Below, piece after piece: positions 1-10,536 of a stretch of DNA of 64,000 bases. The stretch is from NCBI RefSeq assembly GCF_000282195.1, contig NZ_AKJT01000075.1, positions 1 to 64,000 on the forward strand, written 5' to 3'. The DNA is from Pseudomonas sp. GM18. GTDB lineage: Bacteria; Pseudomonadota; Gammaproteobacteria; Pseudomonadales; Pseudomonadaceae. The stretch's first letter is position 1. Each line of letters opens with the position of its first letter. The position numbers and the translations under genes were made by a program. The notes under the pieces were generated by a model. The model was not told the origin of the DNA and did not search any database. It saw only the letters and a program-made list of their open reading frames with translations.

Positions 1-8
1 GGTTGAAT

Positions 9-115
9 GATCGTTCCCACGCGCAGCAAAGGAATGCAGCCCGGGACGCTCCGCGTCCCAAGAGCGGACGCAAAGCGTCCATTGAGGCATTCCCACGCAG
101 AGCGTGGGAACGATC
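9..115. repeat. Palindromic extragenic element, copy 1
   Basis: The ends GATCGTTCCCACGC (9-22) and GCGTGGGAACGATC (102-115) are exact inverted repeats. Inside lie smaller hairpins: GGGACGC/GCGTCCC and GGACGC/GCGTCC. A second, diverged copy sits at 18878-18981. The right end stops two bases before the fumC stop codon on the minus strand, so the element forms the 3' flank of fumC and probably folds in its transcript. Structure and copy number are seen directly; a role in termination or mRNA protection is inferred. Confidence 0.85.
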
Positions 116-116
116 A

Positions 117-1511
<1,395 letters not shown>

Positions 1512-1703
1512 CATGCACACTCCTGTAGGTCTGATAGCGCAGTTTAGGCTGTGATCGCCGGTCGTGGTTCCATCAGCCTGGAATTTGACCGTTCAACCCC
1601 TCTAAATCAGGCGTGACAAGGCTTGGGGTTGAGCGACACACTTTTTTAGGCGCAGAATGGGCGCCCTTGGGGTTATACCTCGCCTGCTAGAAAAGGAAAC
1701 TCG

Positions 1704-2234
1704 ATGACTCGTCTTCGTGCCATCTGTACCGCGGTTGCACTGGTTTGCGCCAGCGGCCAGGTTTTTGCCGATACCGCCAGCCACAACGCCAGTGCCGAAG
1801 CTTTCCTGACCCTGGCGCACGCTGACAAACTGGGCACTCCGGTGTACATGCAAGTGCAGCAAATGTTCGCTCAGCGCTTTGAACAGACCAAAGCCCCTGA
1901 GTCGAAAAAAGCCGTTCTGGAAACTTATCAGGCCAAGGCCAACGCAGCGCTGGACGCAGCCATTGGCTGGAAACAGCTGAAGCCGGACATGGTCAAGCTC
2001 TACACCACCAACTTCAGCGAATCCGAGCTCAAGGATCTGGTGGCGTTCTACCAGTCGCCACTGGGCAAGAAAGTCCTGGAAAAAATGCCGCAGCTGACTC
2101 AGCAATCGGCCCAGATGACTCAAGCCAAGCTGGAAAGCGCGGTGCCTGTGGTCAACAAGCTGCTGGCTGACATGACGGCCGAGCTTTCGCCGAAAGATGC
2201 GGCCGCTCCAGCTCCAGCCAAGAAAAAGCCTTAA
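1704..2234 (+). CDS. DUF2059 secreted protein
   Basis: A 176-residue protein with a typical Sec signal peptide (basic MTRLR, hydrophobic stretch to about residue 20, cleavage near VFA-DT). The mature part is mostly helical and matches the DUF2059 pattern around LKDLVAFYQSPLGKKVLEKMPQ. The C-terminus is Ala/Pro/Lys-rich (AAAPAPAKKKP). It is probably periplasmic and no enzymatic residues are evident. AAGGAAA precedes the ATG. It is followed after 12 bases by bolA and the two are probably cotranscribed. Biochemical function is unknown. Confidence 0.85.
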   Translation: MTRLRAICTAVALVCASGQVFADTASHNASAEAFLTLAHADKLGTPVYMQVQQMFAQRFEQTKAPESKKAVLETYQAKANAALDAAIGWKQLKPDMVKLYTTNFSESELKDLVAFYQSPLGKKVLEKMPQLTQQSAQMTQAKLESAVPVVNKLLADMTAELSPKDAAAPAPAKKKP

Positions 2235-2246
2235 GCGGAGTTCGGG

Positions 2247-2546
2247 ATGACCATGCAACAACGCATCGAATCGACGCTGGGGCTGCTACAGCCCGAGCAC
2301 CTGCAAGTGCTGGATGAAAGCCACATGCACAGCCGTGGGTTGCAGACCCACTTCAAGGCAGTGGTGGTCAGCCGGCAGTTCGAAGGGCTCAATCGCGTCA
2401 AGCGTCACCAGAAGGTGTACGGCACTTTGGGCGAACTGATGGGCGAGTTCCATGCGTTGGCGCTGCATACCTACACGCCGGAAGAATGGGCACAGATCGA
2501 CGCGGCTCCGGCCTCGCCGACCTGTGCTGGCGGCAGCAAGCATTAA
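2247..2546 (+). CDS. bolA: BolA family protein
   Basis: A 99-residue BolA-like protein with the family core around residues 15-80. It includes LDESHMHSRG, with the His often used for [2Fe-2S] co-ligation with monothiol glutaredoxins, and FEGLNRVKRHQKVYG, matching the usual F-x-G-x-x-x-V-x-R-H-x-x-V-Y signature. BolA proteins link Fe-S/glutaredoxin status to stress, cell shape and biofilm regulation. GGAG lies 6 bases before the ATG. It is the second gene after the DUF2059 gene, and the rho-independent hairpin at 2572-2601 probably ends the pair. Confidence 0.93.
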   Translation: MTMQQRIESTLGLLQPEHLQVLDESHMHSRGLQTHFKAVVVSRQFEGLNRVKRHQKVYGTLGELMGEFHALALHTYTPEEWAQIDAAPASPTCAGGSKH

Positions 2547-2571
2547 GCATCGGTTTTTTGCTAGAATCCGC

Positions 2572-2601
2572 AACGCGCCGCTTACCCGGCGCGTTTTTTT
2601 T
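2572..2601 (+). terminator. Rho-independent terminator after bolA
   Basis: The 9-bp stem AACGCGCCG/CGGCGCGTT (2572-2580 with 2587-2595) has a 6-base loop and runs into eight T residues. It lies 26 bases past the bolA stop and ahead of trhO, so it should end the DUF2059-bolA transcript. Confidence 0.9.
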
Positions 2602-2648
2602 CGCATCCGGTTCACCCCTTACGAGGGTAGCCACCTGGAGAATTACCC

Positions 2649-3590
2649 ATGACACAACAGATTGTCGTGGCGGCACTGTATAAGTTCGTCACCCTGGAAA
2701 ACTACGTCGATCTGCGCGAGCCACTGTTGCAAGCGATGGTCGATAACGGCATCAAAGGCACCCTGCTGATCGCCGAAGAAGGCATCAATGGCACCGTGTC
2801 CGGCAGCCGCGAAGGCATTGACGGGCTGATGGCCTGGCTCAAGAACGACCCGCGCATGGACGACATCGACCACAAAGAGTCGTACTGCGACGAACAGCCG
2901 TTCTACCGCACCAAAGTCAAACTCAAGAAAGAAATCGTCACCCTCGGCGTTGAAGGCGTGGACCCGAACAAAAAGGTCGGTACCTATGTGGATCCGCAGA
3001 ACTGGAACGCGCTGATCAGCGATCCGCAAGTGTTGTTGATCGACACCCGCAACGACTACGAGGTCTCGATCGGCACCTTCGAAGGCGCCATTGACCCGAA
3101 GACCACCAGTTTTCGCGAATTCCCCGACTACATCAAAGCCAACTTCGACCCGGCCGTGCACAAGAAAGTCGCGATGTTCTGCACCGGCGGCATTCGCTGC
3201 GAAAAGGCCTCGAGCTACATGCTCAGTCAGGGTTTCGACGAGGTCTATCACCTCAAGGGCGGCATCCTGAAGTACCTCGAAGAGGTGCCGCAGGAAGAAA
3301 CCAAATGGCAGGGCGACTGCTTCGTGTTCGATAACCGCGTGACCGTTCGTCACGATCTCAGCGAAGGCGACTACGATCAATGTCATGCCTGTCGTACGCC
3401 CGTCAGCGTTGAAGACCGCGCATCCGAGCACTATGTGGCCGGCATCAGTTGCCCGCATTGCTGGGATAAGCTGAGCGAGAAAACCCGTCGCAGTGCCATC
3501 GACCGGCAGAAGCAGATCGAACTGGCCAAGGCGCGCAACATGCCGCACCCGATCGGTTACAACTACAAGCAATCCGCTTCCGAGGCTTGA
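2649..3590 (+). CDS. trhO: tRNA uridine-34 hydroxylase TrhO (UPF0176, rhodanese-like)
   Basis: A 313-residue cytosolic protein of the TrhO/YceA family. These enzymes make 5-hydroxyuridine at the wobble U34 of several tRNAs using O2. Domain order is an N-terminal acylphosphatase-like ferredoxin fold (about 1-100), a central rhodanese domain with the catalytic loop MFCTGGIRCEKAS (the first Cys is the rhodanese-type nucleophile), and a Cys-rich tail (CHACRTPV, CPHCWDKL) that may bind metal. GGAG precedes the ATG. The next gene starts 3 bases after its stop, so the two are likely cotranscribed. Confidence 0.93.
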   Translation: MTQQIVVAALYKFVTLENYVDLREPLLQAMVDNGIKGTLLIAEEGINGTVSGSREGIDGLMAWLKNDPRMDDIDHKESYCDEQPFYRTKVKLKKEIVTLGVEGVDPNKKVGTYVDPQNWNALISDPQVLLIDTRNDYEVSIGTFEGAIDPKTTSFREFPDYIKANFDPAVHKKVAMFCTGGIRCEKASSYMLSQGFDEVYHLKGGILKYLEEVPQEETKWQGDCFVFDNRVTVRHDLSEGDYDQCHACRTPVSVEDRASEHYVAGISCPHCWDKLSEKTRRSAIDRQKQIELAKARNMPHPIGYNYKQSASEA

Positions 3591-3593
3591 ACC

Positions 3594-4229
3594 ATGTCTG
3601 CACGCCTGCTCTATGTGATGGATCCGATGTGTTCCTGGTGCTGGGGCTTCGCTCCGGTGGCCAAAGCGCTGGTTGAGCAGGCGCAGGCGGCGGGTGTGGA
3701 GTTGCATCTGGTGGTGGGCGGTTTGCGCACCGGCAGTGGCGCGGCGCTGGAGCCGACCACCCGGCGCTACATCCTCGAGCACTGGCAGGCGGTCAGCGAG
3801 GCCACCGGCCAGCCGTTCAAATTTGAAGGCGCGTTGCCCGACGGGTTTGTCTACGACACCGAGCCTGCCTGTCGGGCACTGGTGACCGCGCGCAGCCTGG
3901 CGCCGGATTGCGCCTGGACATTGCTCGGGCTGATCCAGCACGCGTTCTACACCGAAGGTCGCGATGTCACCCGTGCCAGCGTGTTGGTGGAGCTGGCGGA
4001 GAAGGCCGGTTTGCCGCGCATCGAGTTTGCCGCAGCGTTCGACCGTGCCGATCAGCACGCCGCGACTGCCGCCGATTTCACCTGGGTCCAGGACCTGGGC
4101 ATTGCCGGTTTCCCGACCTTGCTGGCAGAACGCAATGGTCAATTGGCGCTGCTGACCAACGGTTATCAGCCCCTGAGCGAGTTGTCACCGTTGCTCGGCC
4201 GCTGGCTGGAGCGCGCTGCCTGTGCATGA
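3594..4229 (+). CDS. DsbA-family protein-disulfide oxidoreductase-like protein
   Basis: A 211-residue thioredoxin-fold protein with a CSWC redox motif at residues 13-16 and a helical insertion, followed by a cis-Pro-like GIAGFPTLL segment near residue 173. This layout fits the DsbA/FrnE-like family. There is no signal peptide, so it is presumably cytoplasmic. Its stop overlaps the next gene's GTG start by 8 bases, indicating translational coupling to the ABC exporter. The same trhO, DsbA-like, exporter order is known from P. aeruginosa. Substrate is unknown. Confidence 0.85.
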   Translation: MSARLLYVMDPMCSWCWGFAPVAKALVEQAQAAGVELHLVVGGLRTGSGAALEPTTRRYILEHWQAVSEATGQPFKFEGALPDGFVYDTEPACRALVTARSLAPDCAWTLLGLIQHAFYTEGRDVTRASVLVELAEKAGLPRIEFAAAFDRADQHAATAADFTWVQDLGIAGFPTLLAERNGQLALLTNGYQPLSELSPLLGRWLERAACA

Positions 4230-6048
4230 TCTGCCCGATGATGCAGCGGCTCCCAAACGTGTCGATCGGCTGAGCTGGGCGGAAATCCGCCGCCTGGCCC
4301 TTCACCATAAAAAGTCCCTGTGGATCGCCAACGGCGTAGCGGTATTGGCAACGCTGTGCAGCGTGCCGATTCCGTTGCTGTTGCCGTTGCTGGTGGATGA
4401 AGTACTGCTGGGCCACGGTGACGTTGCGCTGAAAATCATGAACCACGCGCTGCCCGATGTCTGGCAGAAAGCTGCGGGTTATATCGGTCTGATGCTGCTG
4501 GTGACCCTGGCGCTGCGTTGCGCCGCGTTGTTGTTCAACGTGGTGCAGGCGAAATTGTTTGCGGCGCTGGCCAAGGACATCGTGTATCGGATCCGGGTGC
4601 GGTTGATCGACCGGCTCAAGCGCATCTCGCTGGGCGAATACGAAAGCCTGGGCAGCGGCACGGTGACCACGCACCTGGTCACCGACCTGGACACGCTGGA
4701 CAAATTCGTCGGCGAAACCCTCAGTCGTTTCCTCGTGGCGATGCTGACACTGGTGGGCACCGCATCGATCCTGATGTGGATGCACTGGAAACTCGCGCTG
4801 CTGATTCTGCTGTTCAACCCGCTGGTGATCTACGCCACGGTGCAGTTGGGCAAGCGGGTCAAACATCTGAAGAAACTCGAGAACGACAGCACCTCACGCT
4901 TCACCCAGGCCTTGACCGAAACCCTGGACGCCATTCAGGAAGTACGCGCAGGTAACCGGCAGGGCTTTTTCCTCGGACGGTTGGGGCAGCGAGCGCGGGA
5001 AGTGCGCGATTACGCGGTGAGCTCGCAGTGGAAAACCGATGCATCGAACCGGGCCAGCGGTTTGTTGTTCCAGTTCGGCATCGATATTTTCCGCGCCGCG
5101 GCCATGCTCACCGTGCTGTTTTCCGACCTGTCCATCGGCCAGATGCTGGCGGTGTTCAGTTATCTGTGGTTCATGATCGGTCCGGTGGAGCAACTGCTCA
5201 ATCTGCAGTACGCCTTTTATGCGGCCGGCGGTGCGCTGTCGCGGATCAACGAGTTGCTGGCCCGTGCCGACGAGCCGCAATACACCGGCAGTGTCGATCC
5301 GTTTCAGGGGCGCGACACGGTGGGGATCGAAGTGCAGGGGTTGAGTTTCGGCTACGGCGACGAGTTGGTGCTGAACCAAATGAACCTGTCGATTGCCCCC
5401 GGTGAAAAAGTCGCGATCGTCGGCGCCAGCGGGGGTGGCAAAAGTACCCTGGTGCAGTTGCTGCTGGGCTTGTACACGCCGCTGGCCGGGACCATCCGTT
5501 TCGGTGGTTCGACTCAGCAAGAGATCGGCCTGGACACCGTGCGCGAAAATGTCGCCGTGGTCTTGCAACATCCTGCCCTGTTCAACGACACCGTGCGGGC
5601 CAACCTGACCATGGGCCGCGAACGCAGTGACGAAGCCTGCTGGCAGGCACTGGAAATTGCTCAGCTGCAACACACGGTGCGTGAACTGCCCAATGGCCTG
5701 GACAGTATCGTCGGGCGATCCGGCGTGCGTTTATCCGGCGGGCAGCGTCAACGCCTGGCGATTGCCCGAATGGTGTTGGCCGAGCCCAAAGTGGTGATCC
5801 TCGACGAAGCCACGTCCGCCCTGGACGCGGCCACCGAATACAACCTGCACCAGGCGCTGGCGCGCTTCTTGAGCCACCGTACCACGTTGATCATTGCGCA
5901 CCGATTGTCGGCCGTGAAGCAGGCCGATCGGGTGCTGGTGTTTGATGGCGGACAGGTTGCCGAGGATGGCGACCATCAGCAATTGATTGCCGATGGTGGC
6001 TTGTACGCCAAGCTTTATGGGCATTTGCAGCAAATTCAACGACCTTGA
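4222..6048 (+). CDS. ABC exporter half-transporter (fused membrane and ATPase domains)
   Basis: A 608-residue type IV (MsbA/lipid-exporter-like) ABC protein that should act as a homodimer in the inner membrane. Residues 1-330 hold a six-helix membrane domain. The ATPase domain shows Walker A GASGGGKST, signature LSGGQRQRLAIARM, Walker B VVILDEATSALD and switch His in IIAHRLS, all intact. The GTG start lies inside the end of the upstream DsbA-like gene; no better in-frame start is near. The substrate is not evident. The true lipid A flippase MsbA is usually elsewhere in Pseudomonas, so I do not call this msbA. Confidence 0.88.
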   Translation: MHDLPDDAAAPKRVDRLSWAEIRRLALHHKKSLWIANGVAVLATLCSVPIPLLLPLLVDEVLLGHGDVALKIMNHALPDVWQKAAGYIGLMLLVTLALRCAALLFNVVQAKLFAALAKDIVYRIRVRLIDRLKRISLGEYESLGSGTVTTHLVTDLDTLDKFVGETLSRFLVAMLTLVGTASILMWMHWKLALLILLFNPLVIYATVQLGKRVKHLKKLENDSTSRFTQALTETLDAIQEVRAGNRQGFFLGRLGQRAREVRDYAVSSQWKTDASNRASGLLFQFGIDIFRAAAMLTVLFSDLSIGQMLAVFSYLWFMIGPVEQLLNLQYAFYAAGGALSRINELLARADEPQYTGSVDPFQGRDTVGIEVQGLSFGYGDELVLNQMNLSIAPGEKVAIVGASGGGKSTLVQLLLGLYTPLAGTIRFGGSTQQEIGLDTVRENVAVVLQHPALFNDTVRANLTMGRERSDEACWQALEIAQLQHTVRELPNGLDSIVGRSGVRLSGGQRQRLAIARMVLAEPKVVILDEATSALDAATEYNLHQALARFLSHRTTLIIAHRLSAVKQADRVLVFDGGQVAEDGDHQQLIADGGLYAKLYGHLQQIQRP

Positions 6049-6249
6049 ACTTTGTACGGTTTTCTGTGCTTAGTGTTTGAGCGGTCCCGGGGAATTCAAT
6101 TTTGGCGTTTTTCGCGCTCTGTCTGGCCAGACAATCGGGTTGCAGTGGTGTGCTCGATGATTCGAAGTGTCGGAAATTAGCCTAGTCTGTGCTGTCAGGT
6201 GCAGGATTTATTTGGGTGTTCATCCGGCAGTGCTTATGCAAGGGACCTC

Positions 6250-8709
6250 ATGAAGCAAAAACGGACTCTCGGAACGCCACGGCTGTTGGGCATCGTCTGG
6301 CCATTTATCGCCGTTGTGTTGTTTCAGGCACTGTTGGGCGGCGTCAGTCTTTACGTTCTTTCAGCGGTTCGTGGCTACGTCGGCGGTGAGAGCCTGTGGT
6401 CCAAGGGCCAGAAAGAGGCCATCTATTACCTCAATCTCTACGCCGACAGTCGCGACGAGACGATTTTTCTCAAATACCAGAACGCGATTGCCGTGCCTCA
6501 GGGCGGCCATGAGTTGCGTATGGCGCTGGATCATCAGCCACCGAATATCGAGGCCGCGCGGCTCGCGATTCTCAAGGGCGGCAATCACCCGGACGACGTC
6601 CCCAGCCTGATTTGGCTGTACCTCAATTTCCGGCATTTCAGTTACCTGGAAAAAGCCATCGAACTCTGGACGATCGGTGACGCGTACCTGGTGCGGCTCG
6701 ATGACGTCGCGCGGGAAATGCATCAGGGTATCGTCGATAACCAGGCCACCGATGCCGACATCAAGCGCTGGAAGGCGCAGATTTTGGCCATCAACGATGG
6801 CGTAACACCCCCTGCCAAAGCGTTCAGCGATGCCTTGGGCGAAGGCTCGCGCATGATTCTCCGGCTGCTGCTGGCGACGAACCTCGCCACCGCGCTGGGC
6901 CTGATCGTGCTGGCCTTGATGCGTACCCACAAGCTGCTCGAGCAGCGCCATGCCTTCGCCGATGCCTTGCAGTTGGAGAAGGACCGGGCGCAGATCACTT
7001 TGCAATCGATTGGCGACGGGGTGATCACCACCGACGTCGAGGGCGCGATTGCCTACATGAACCCGGCCGCCGAGGCCTTGACTCACTGGAAGGCCGAACA
7101 GGCAACGGGGTTGCCATTGGCGGCGCTGTTCAATCTGCTGGACGAGAACGCTCAGGCCGACGGTTTTACCTTGATCGAGCACATTTTGAGCGGCCAGCTC
7201 AGCGGCGGCAGCGAACATTCCAAACTGATCCAGCGACTGGATGGCAGCACGGTTTCGGTCACCCTGGTCGGTGCGCCGATCCGCAACGCGGGCAAGGTCA
7301 GTGGCACCGTGCTGGTGCTGCATGACATGACCCAGGAGCGGCAGTACATCGCCAATCTGTCCTGGCAGGCGACCCATGACGCCTTGACCGGGCTGGCCAA
7401 CCGCCGTGAATTCGAATATCGCCTGGAGCAGGCCCTGCATGGCCTGATGCGACAAGCGGGGCGTCACGCCTTGATGTTCCTCGATCTGGATCAATTCAAA
7501 CTGGTCAACGACACCTGCGGTCATGCTGCCGGCGATGAGTTGTTGCGGCATATTTGTGCGTTGCTGCAGTCAGGTTTGCGCGAAGGCGACACCTTGGCCC
7601 GATTGGGTGGCGACGAGTTCGGCATTCTGTTGGAAAACTGTGCGCCGGAAGCGGCTGAGAAAATCGCCGAAGTCCTGCGCCAGACTGTGCAGAACCTGCA
7701 TTTTGTCTGGAAAGGCCGGCCGTTCGTGACCACGGTGAGTATTGGTCTGGTGCACGTCACTCAGAGTCCGGCCACCCTCGAGGCCTCGCTGCGAGCCGCT
7801 GATATGGCCTGTTACATGGCCAAGGAAAAGGGCCGCAACCGGGTTCAGGTCTATCACGCCGACGATTCGGAACTGTCCGTGCGCTTTGGCGAGATGGCCT
7901 GGGTGCAGCGCCTGCACATGGCGTTGGAGGAAGACCGCTTTTGCCTGTACTCCCAGGAAATCGCGCCTCTGGGCCTTGGCGAGCGGGACGGCGGACATAT
8001 CGAAATCCTGCTGCGCCTGCATGACGAGGCCGGGCGCATGATTCTACCGGACAGTTTCATTCCGGCCGCCGAGCGTTATGGTTTGATGACGTCGCTTGAC
8101 CGCTGGGTGGTGGAGAACGTTTTCAAGGTCATTGCCCAGGCCATCGCCCAGGAGGGCGAAGGGCCGCTGGCCATGTGTGCGATAAATCTGTCAGGTATTA
8201 CTATCGGAGATGAGGCGTTTCTGGACTTCCTTCGTGAACAGTTTGTTGCATATTCAATTCCACCTGAAATGATTTGTTTTGAAATCACAGAAACCAGCGC
8301 GATTTCCAATTTGCCTAGCGCAATTAGATTTATTAATGAACTCAAAGGCTTAGGTTGCCACTTCTCATTAGATGACTTCTGCGCCGGTATGTCCTCATTC
8401 GCTTACTTGAAACATTTACCTGTAGACTTCTTGAAGATCGATGGGAGTTTCGTAAAGGATATGCTGGACGACCCGATTAACCGCGCCATGGTCGAAGTGA
8501 TCAATCACATCGGGCATGTCATGGGTAAGCGTACGATTGCCGAGTTCGTTGAAACACCTCAGATCGAGCAGGCATTGCTGGAGATCGGGGTGGATTACGC
8601 TCAAGGGTATCTGATTGAACGCCCGCATCTGTTTACCTGCGACAGTTTACAAAGTCGTCCTGCCAGGCCCCGGCCTTTGTTATTCAAGGCGCCCGGCACG
8701 TTCCGTTGA
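6250..8709 (+). CDS. rbdA: RbdA-like PAS-GGDEF-EAL c-di-GMP phosphodiesterase
   Basis: A membrane c-di-GMP enzyme of 819 residues. Transmembrane helices lie at about 13-38 and 202-223 with a periplasmic sensor between. PAS (about 245-360), GGDEF (about 375-540) and EAL (about 555-800) domains follow. The GGDEF motif is intact (RLGGDEFGIL) with an RxxD I-site (REGD) five residues ahead. The EAL motif is EILLR, but the later catalytic residues are present (CAINLSG, FEITET, DDFCAG, FLKIDG, IAEFVET, YAQGYL), so hydrolysis is likely. The ATG at 6250 follows AGGGA; an earlier in-frame start at 6199 lacks support. Its place after the exporter matches P. aeruginosa rbdA (regulation of biofilm dispersal). 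Codons for the middle of the EAL domain are unusually AT-rich. Confidence 0.9.
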   Translation: MKQKRTLGTPRLLGIVWPFIAVVLFQALLGGVSLYVLSAVRGYVGGESLWSKGQKEAIYYLNLYADSRDETIFLKYQNAIAVPQGGHELRMALDHQPPNIEAARLAILKGGNHPDDVPSLIWLYLNFRHFSYLEKAIELWTIGDAYLVRLDDVAREMHQGIVDNQATDADIKRWKAQILAINDGVTPPAKAFSDALGEGSRMILRLLLATNLATALGLIVLALMRTHKLLEQRHAFADALQLEKDRAQITLQSIGDGVITTDVEGAIAYMNPAAEALTHWKAEQATGLPLAALFNLLDENAQADGFTLIEHILSGQLSGGSEHSKLIQRLDGSTVSVTLVGAPIRNAGKVSGTVLVLHDMTQERQYIANLSWQATHDALTGLANRREFEYRLEQALHGLMRQAGRHALMFLDLDQFKLVNDTCGHAAGDELLRHICALLQSGLREGDTLARLGGDEFGILLENCAPEAAEKIAEVLRQTVQNLHFVWKGRPFVTTVSIGLVHVTQSPATLEASLRAADMACYMAKEKGRNRVQVYHADDSELSVRFGEMAWVQRLHMALEEDRFCLYSQEIAPLGLGERDGGHIEILLRLHDEAGRMILPDSFIPAAERYGLMTSLDRWVVENVFKVIAQAIAQEGEGPLAMCAINLSGITIGDEAFLDFLREQFVAYSIPPEMICFEITETSAISNLPSAIRFINELKGLGCHFSLDDFCAGMSSFAYLKHLPVDFLKIDGSFVKDMLDDPINRAMVEVINHIGHVMGKRTIAEFVETPQIEQALLEIGVDYAQGYLIERPHLFTCDSLQSRPARPRPLLFKAPGTFR

Positions 8710-8753
8710 AATCTCCTGTCGATCTTAAAATCACAATCAAAAGGAGCGCGACA

Positions 8754-9548
8754 GTGATCGACACATTCAACAGAACCGGACCCCTCATGGAAGCTGCAAG
8801 TTACCCCGCCTGGGCTCAGCAATTGATTCAGGATTGTAGTGAGAGCAAGCGCCGGGTTGTCGAACATGAACTGTATCAGCGTATGCGCGATAACAAGCTC
8901 AGCGCAAAAACCATGCGTCAGTACCTCATTGGTGGCTGGCCGGTGGTCGAACAGTTCGCCTTATACATGGCACAGAACCTGGCCAAGACCCGTTTTGCAC
9001 GCCACCCTGGCGAAGACATGGCGCGTCGCTGGCTGATGCGCAATATTCGCGTCGAACTGAACCACGCCGATTACTGGGTGCACTGGAGCCGTGCTCACGG
9101 TATCAGCCTGGAAGATCTGCAGGCGCAACAGGTTGCCCCTGAACTTCACGCCTTGAGCCACTGGTGCTGGCACACCAGTTCGTCGGACTCGCTGATCGTG
9201 GCCATCGCCGCCACCAACTACGCCATCGAGGGAGCGACCGGGGAGTGGTCGGCACTGGTCTGTTCCAGTGGCGTCTACGCGGCATCGTTCCCCGAGGAGG
9301 ATCGCAAGCGGGCCATGAAGTGGTTGAAGATGCACGCCCAGTACGACGATGCTCATCCTTGGGAAGCGCTGGAAATCATCTGCACCCTGGCGGGGCTGAA
9401 CCCGAGCAGATCCCTGCAAATGGAATTGCGCCAGGCGGTCTGCAAAAGTTACGACTACATGTACCTGTTCCTGGAACGTTGCATGCAGTTGGAACTGGCA
9501 GGAAAAGCCCCGGTAGTCCGTGAGCGGATGGCGTTGGCCGAAAGCTAA
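8754..9548 (+). CDS. TenA/PqqC-like haem-oxygenase-fold protein
   Basis: A protein of about 264 residues, all-helical, resembling the TenA/PqqC/CADD superfamily of iron-dependent or cofactor-free oxidative enzymes. Conserved-looking acidic/His positions are in VELNHADYWVHW and HCWHTSSSDS-like segments. I start it at GTG 8754 because AAGGAG sits 8 bases upstream; an upstream ATG overlapping rbdA (8706) and an internal ATG (8787) are alternatives. It is encoded directly after rbdA, as in P. aeruginosa. Substrate is unknown, and the older label 'TenA family transcriptional regulator' is not supported by any DNA-binding motif. Confidence 0.75.
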   Translation: MIDTFNRTGPLMEAASYPAWAQQLIQDCSESKRRVVEHELYQRMRDNKLSAKTMRQYLIGGWPVVEQFALYMAQNLAKTRFARHPGEDMARRWLMRNIRVELNHADYWVHWSRAHGISLEDLQAQQVAPELHALSHWCWHTSSSDSLIVAIAATNYAIEGATGEWSALVCSSGVYAASFPEEDRKRAMKWLKMHAQYDDAHPWEALEIICTLAGLNPSRSLQMELRQAVCKSYDYMYLFLERCMQLELAGKAPVVRERMALAES

Positions 9549-9550
9549 AA

Positions 9551-9596
9551 GATCGCAGCCTACGGCAGCTCGCAGGAGCTGCCGAAGGCTGCGATC
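9551..9596. repeat. REP-like hairpin between convergent genes
   Basis: The 21-nt arms GATCGCAGCCTACGGCAGCTC (9551-9571) and their complement with one mismatch (9576-9596) face each other across a 4-nt loop. It sits between the stops of two convergent genes, so it probably works as a bidirectional terminator or mRNA 3' stabiliser. The core GGAGCTGCCGAAGG is shared with the hairpin at 15781. Confidence 0.85.
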
Positions 9597-9609
9597 CCTT
9601 CAAAAATAT

Positions 9610-10536
9610 TTACCCCGCCATCGTCAACCGGTTACGCCCCTCGCGCTTGGCCACATACAGCGCACTGTCGGCACGTCGTAACAGGCTCTCGGCAGACTCG
9701 CCGGGCAGCAGGGTCGAGCAACCCAGGCTGACCGTCAGTTCGATGGTCTTGCCTTCGGCCACATAGTCCTGAGCTTGCGCAGCAAACCGCAGTCGTTCGC
9801 CGACCATGGCCGCGGCTTCCCGGCTGGTGTTGGACAGCAGGATCATGAATTCTTCGCCGCCAAACCGGAACACCATGTCCACGTTACGCAACTGGCTTTT
9901 GATCGAAGCCGCGACGGCCTTGAGCACTTCATCGCCGGCGCTGTGCCCGTAGGTGTCGTTGATCTGTTTGAAGTGATCGATGTCCAGCATCAGCAGCGAC
10001 AGGGGGTGTGAGTGTCGGCGCGACATCTCGATTTCCCGTTGCAGCGTCTGATCCATCGCGATGCGATTGCCGGTGTCAGTCAGCGGGTCGCGCAAGGCGC
10101 TTTGGGTGGCGGCACGGTAGAGCAGGGCATTGCGCATCGGGTAGAGAAGCGCTGATAACAGCGATTCCAGATGGCCTTGCTCTTCATCGCTGAAACGCTG
10201 ATTGCGACGGAACACCAGTTCACCCAATCGCTCGCCTTCATGACTGAGGCTGTAGCTGATCGAATGATGACCCCGCTGGCCGAACTGCAGGCGCAAGTCG
10301 CTGGGCTGATGCTCATAATTCAAGGCATCCAGCGGTACAAGGCGCTGAATTTCACGGAAGAAAAGTCCGAGAATGCGTTGCGGCTCAAGACTGGTTTGCA
10401 GTTGCAGGCCCAGCTCCTGACGCAACTGCGCAAGACTGACGGGCCGCTCCAGAAGGGGAGGCTGCTGACCAAAGCCCAGGCGTTGCAATTTGGCGCTGTC
10501 GAAGTCAATTGCGTTGGTCTGGGAAGGTGATTTCAT
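9610..10536 (-). CDS. GGDEF diguanylate cyclase
   Basis: A cytosolic protein of 308 residues that should make c-di-GMP from two GTP. The N-terminal half (about 1-140) looks like a degenerate GAF-type sensor without membrane helices. The C-terminal GGDEF domain has the active variant GGEEF (FRFGGEEFMIL) and an inhibitory RxxD site (RNVD) five residues before it. Together with the convergent rbdA it gives the neighbourhood both synthesis and breakdown of c-di-GMP. Input signal is unknown. The gap upstream (10537-10910) should carry its promoter. Confidence 0.9.
   Translation of the reverse strand: MKSPSQTNAIDFDSAKLQRLGFGQQPPLLERPVSLAQLRQELGLQLQTSLEPQRILGLFFREIQRLVPLDALNYEHQPSDLRLQFGQRGHHSISYSLSHEGERLGELVFRRNQRFSDEEQGHLESLLSALLYPMRNALLYRAATQSALRDPLTDTGNRIAMDQTLQREIEMSRRHSHPLSLLMLDIDHFKQINDTYGHSAGDEVLKAVAASIKSQLRNVDMVFRFGGEEFMILLSNTSREAAAMVGERLRFAAQAQDYVAEGKTIELTVSLGCSTLLPGESAESLLRRADSALYVAKREGRNRLTMAG

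Noticed and set aside
4222..6048. Lipid A flippase msbA
   Set aside because: The fold matches, but the neighbours (DsbA-like and rbdA, no lpxK) do not fit, and the same position in P. aeruginosa holds a different exporter.
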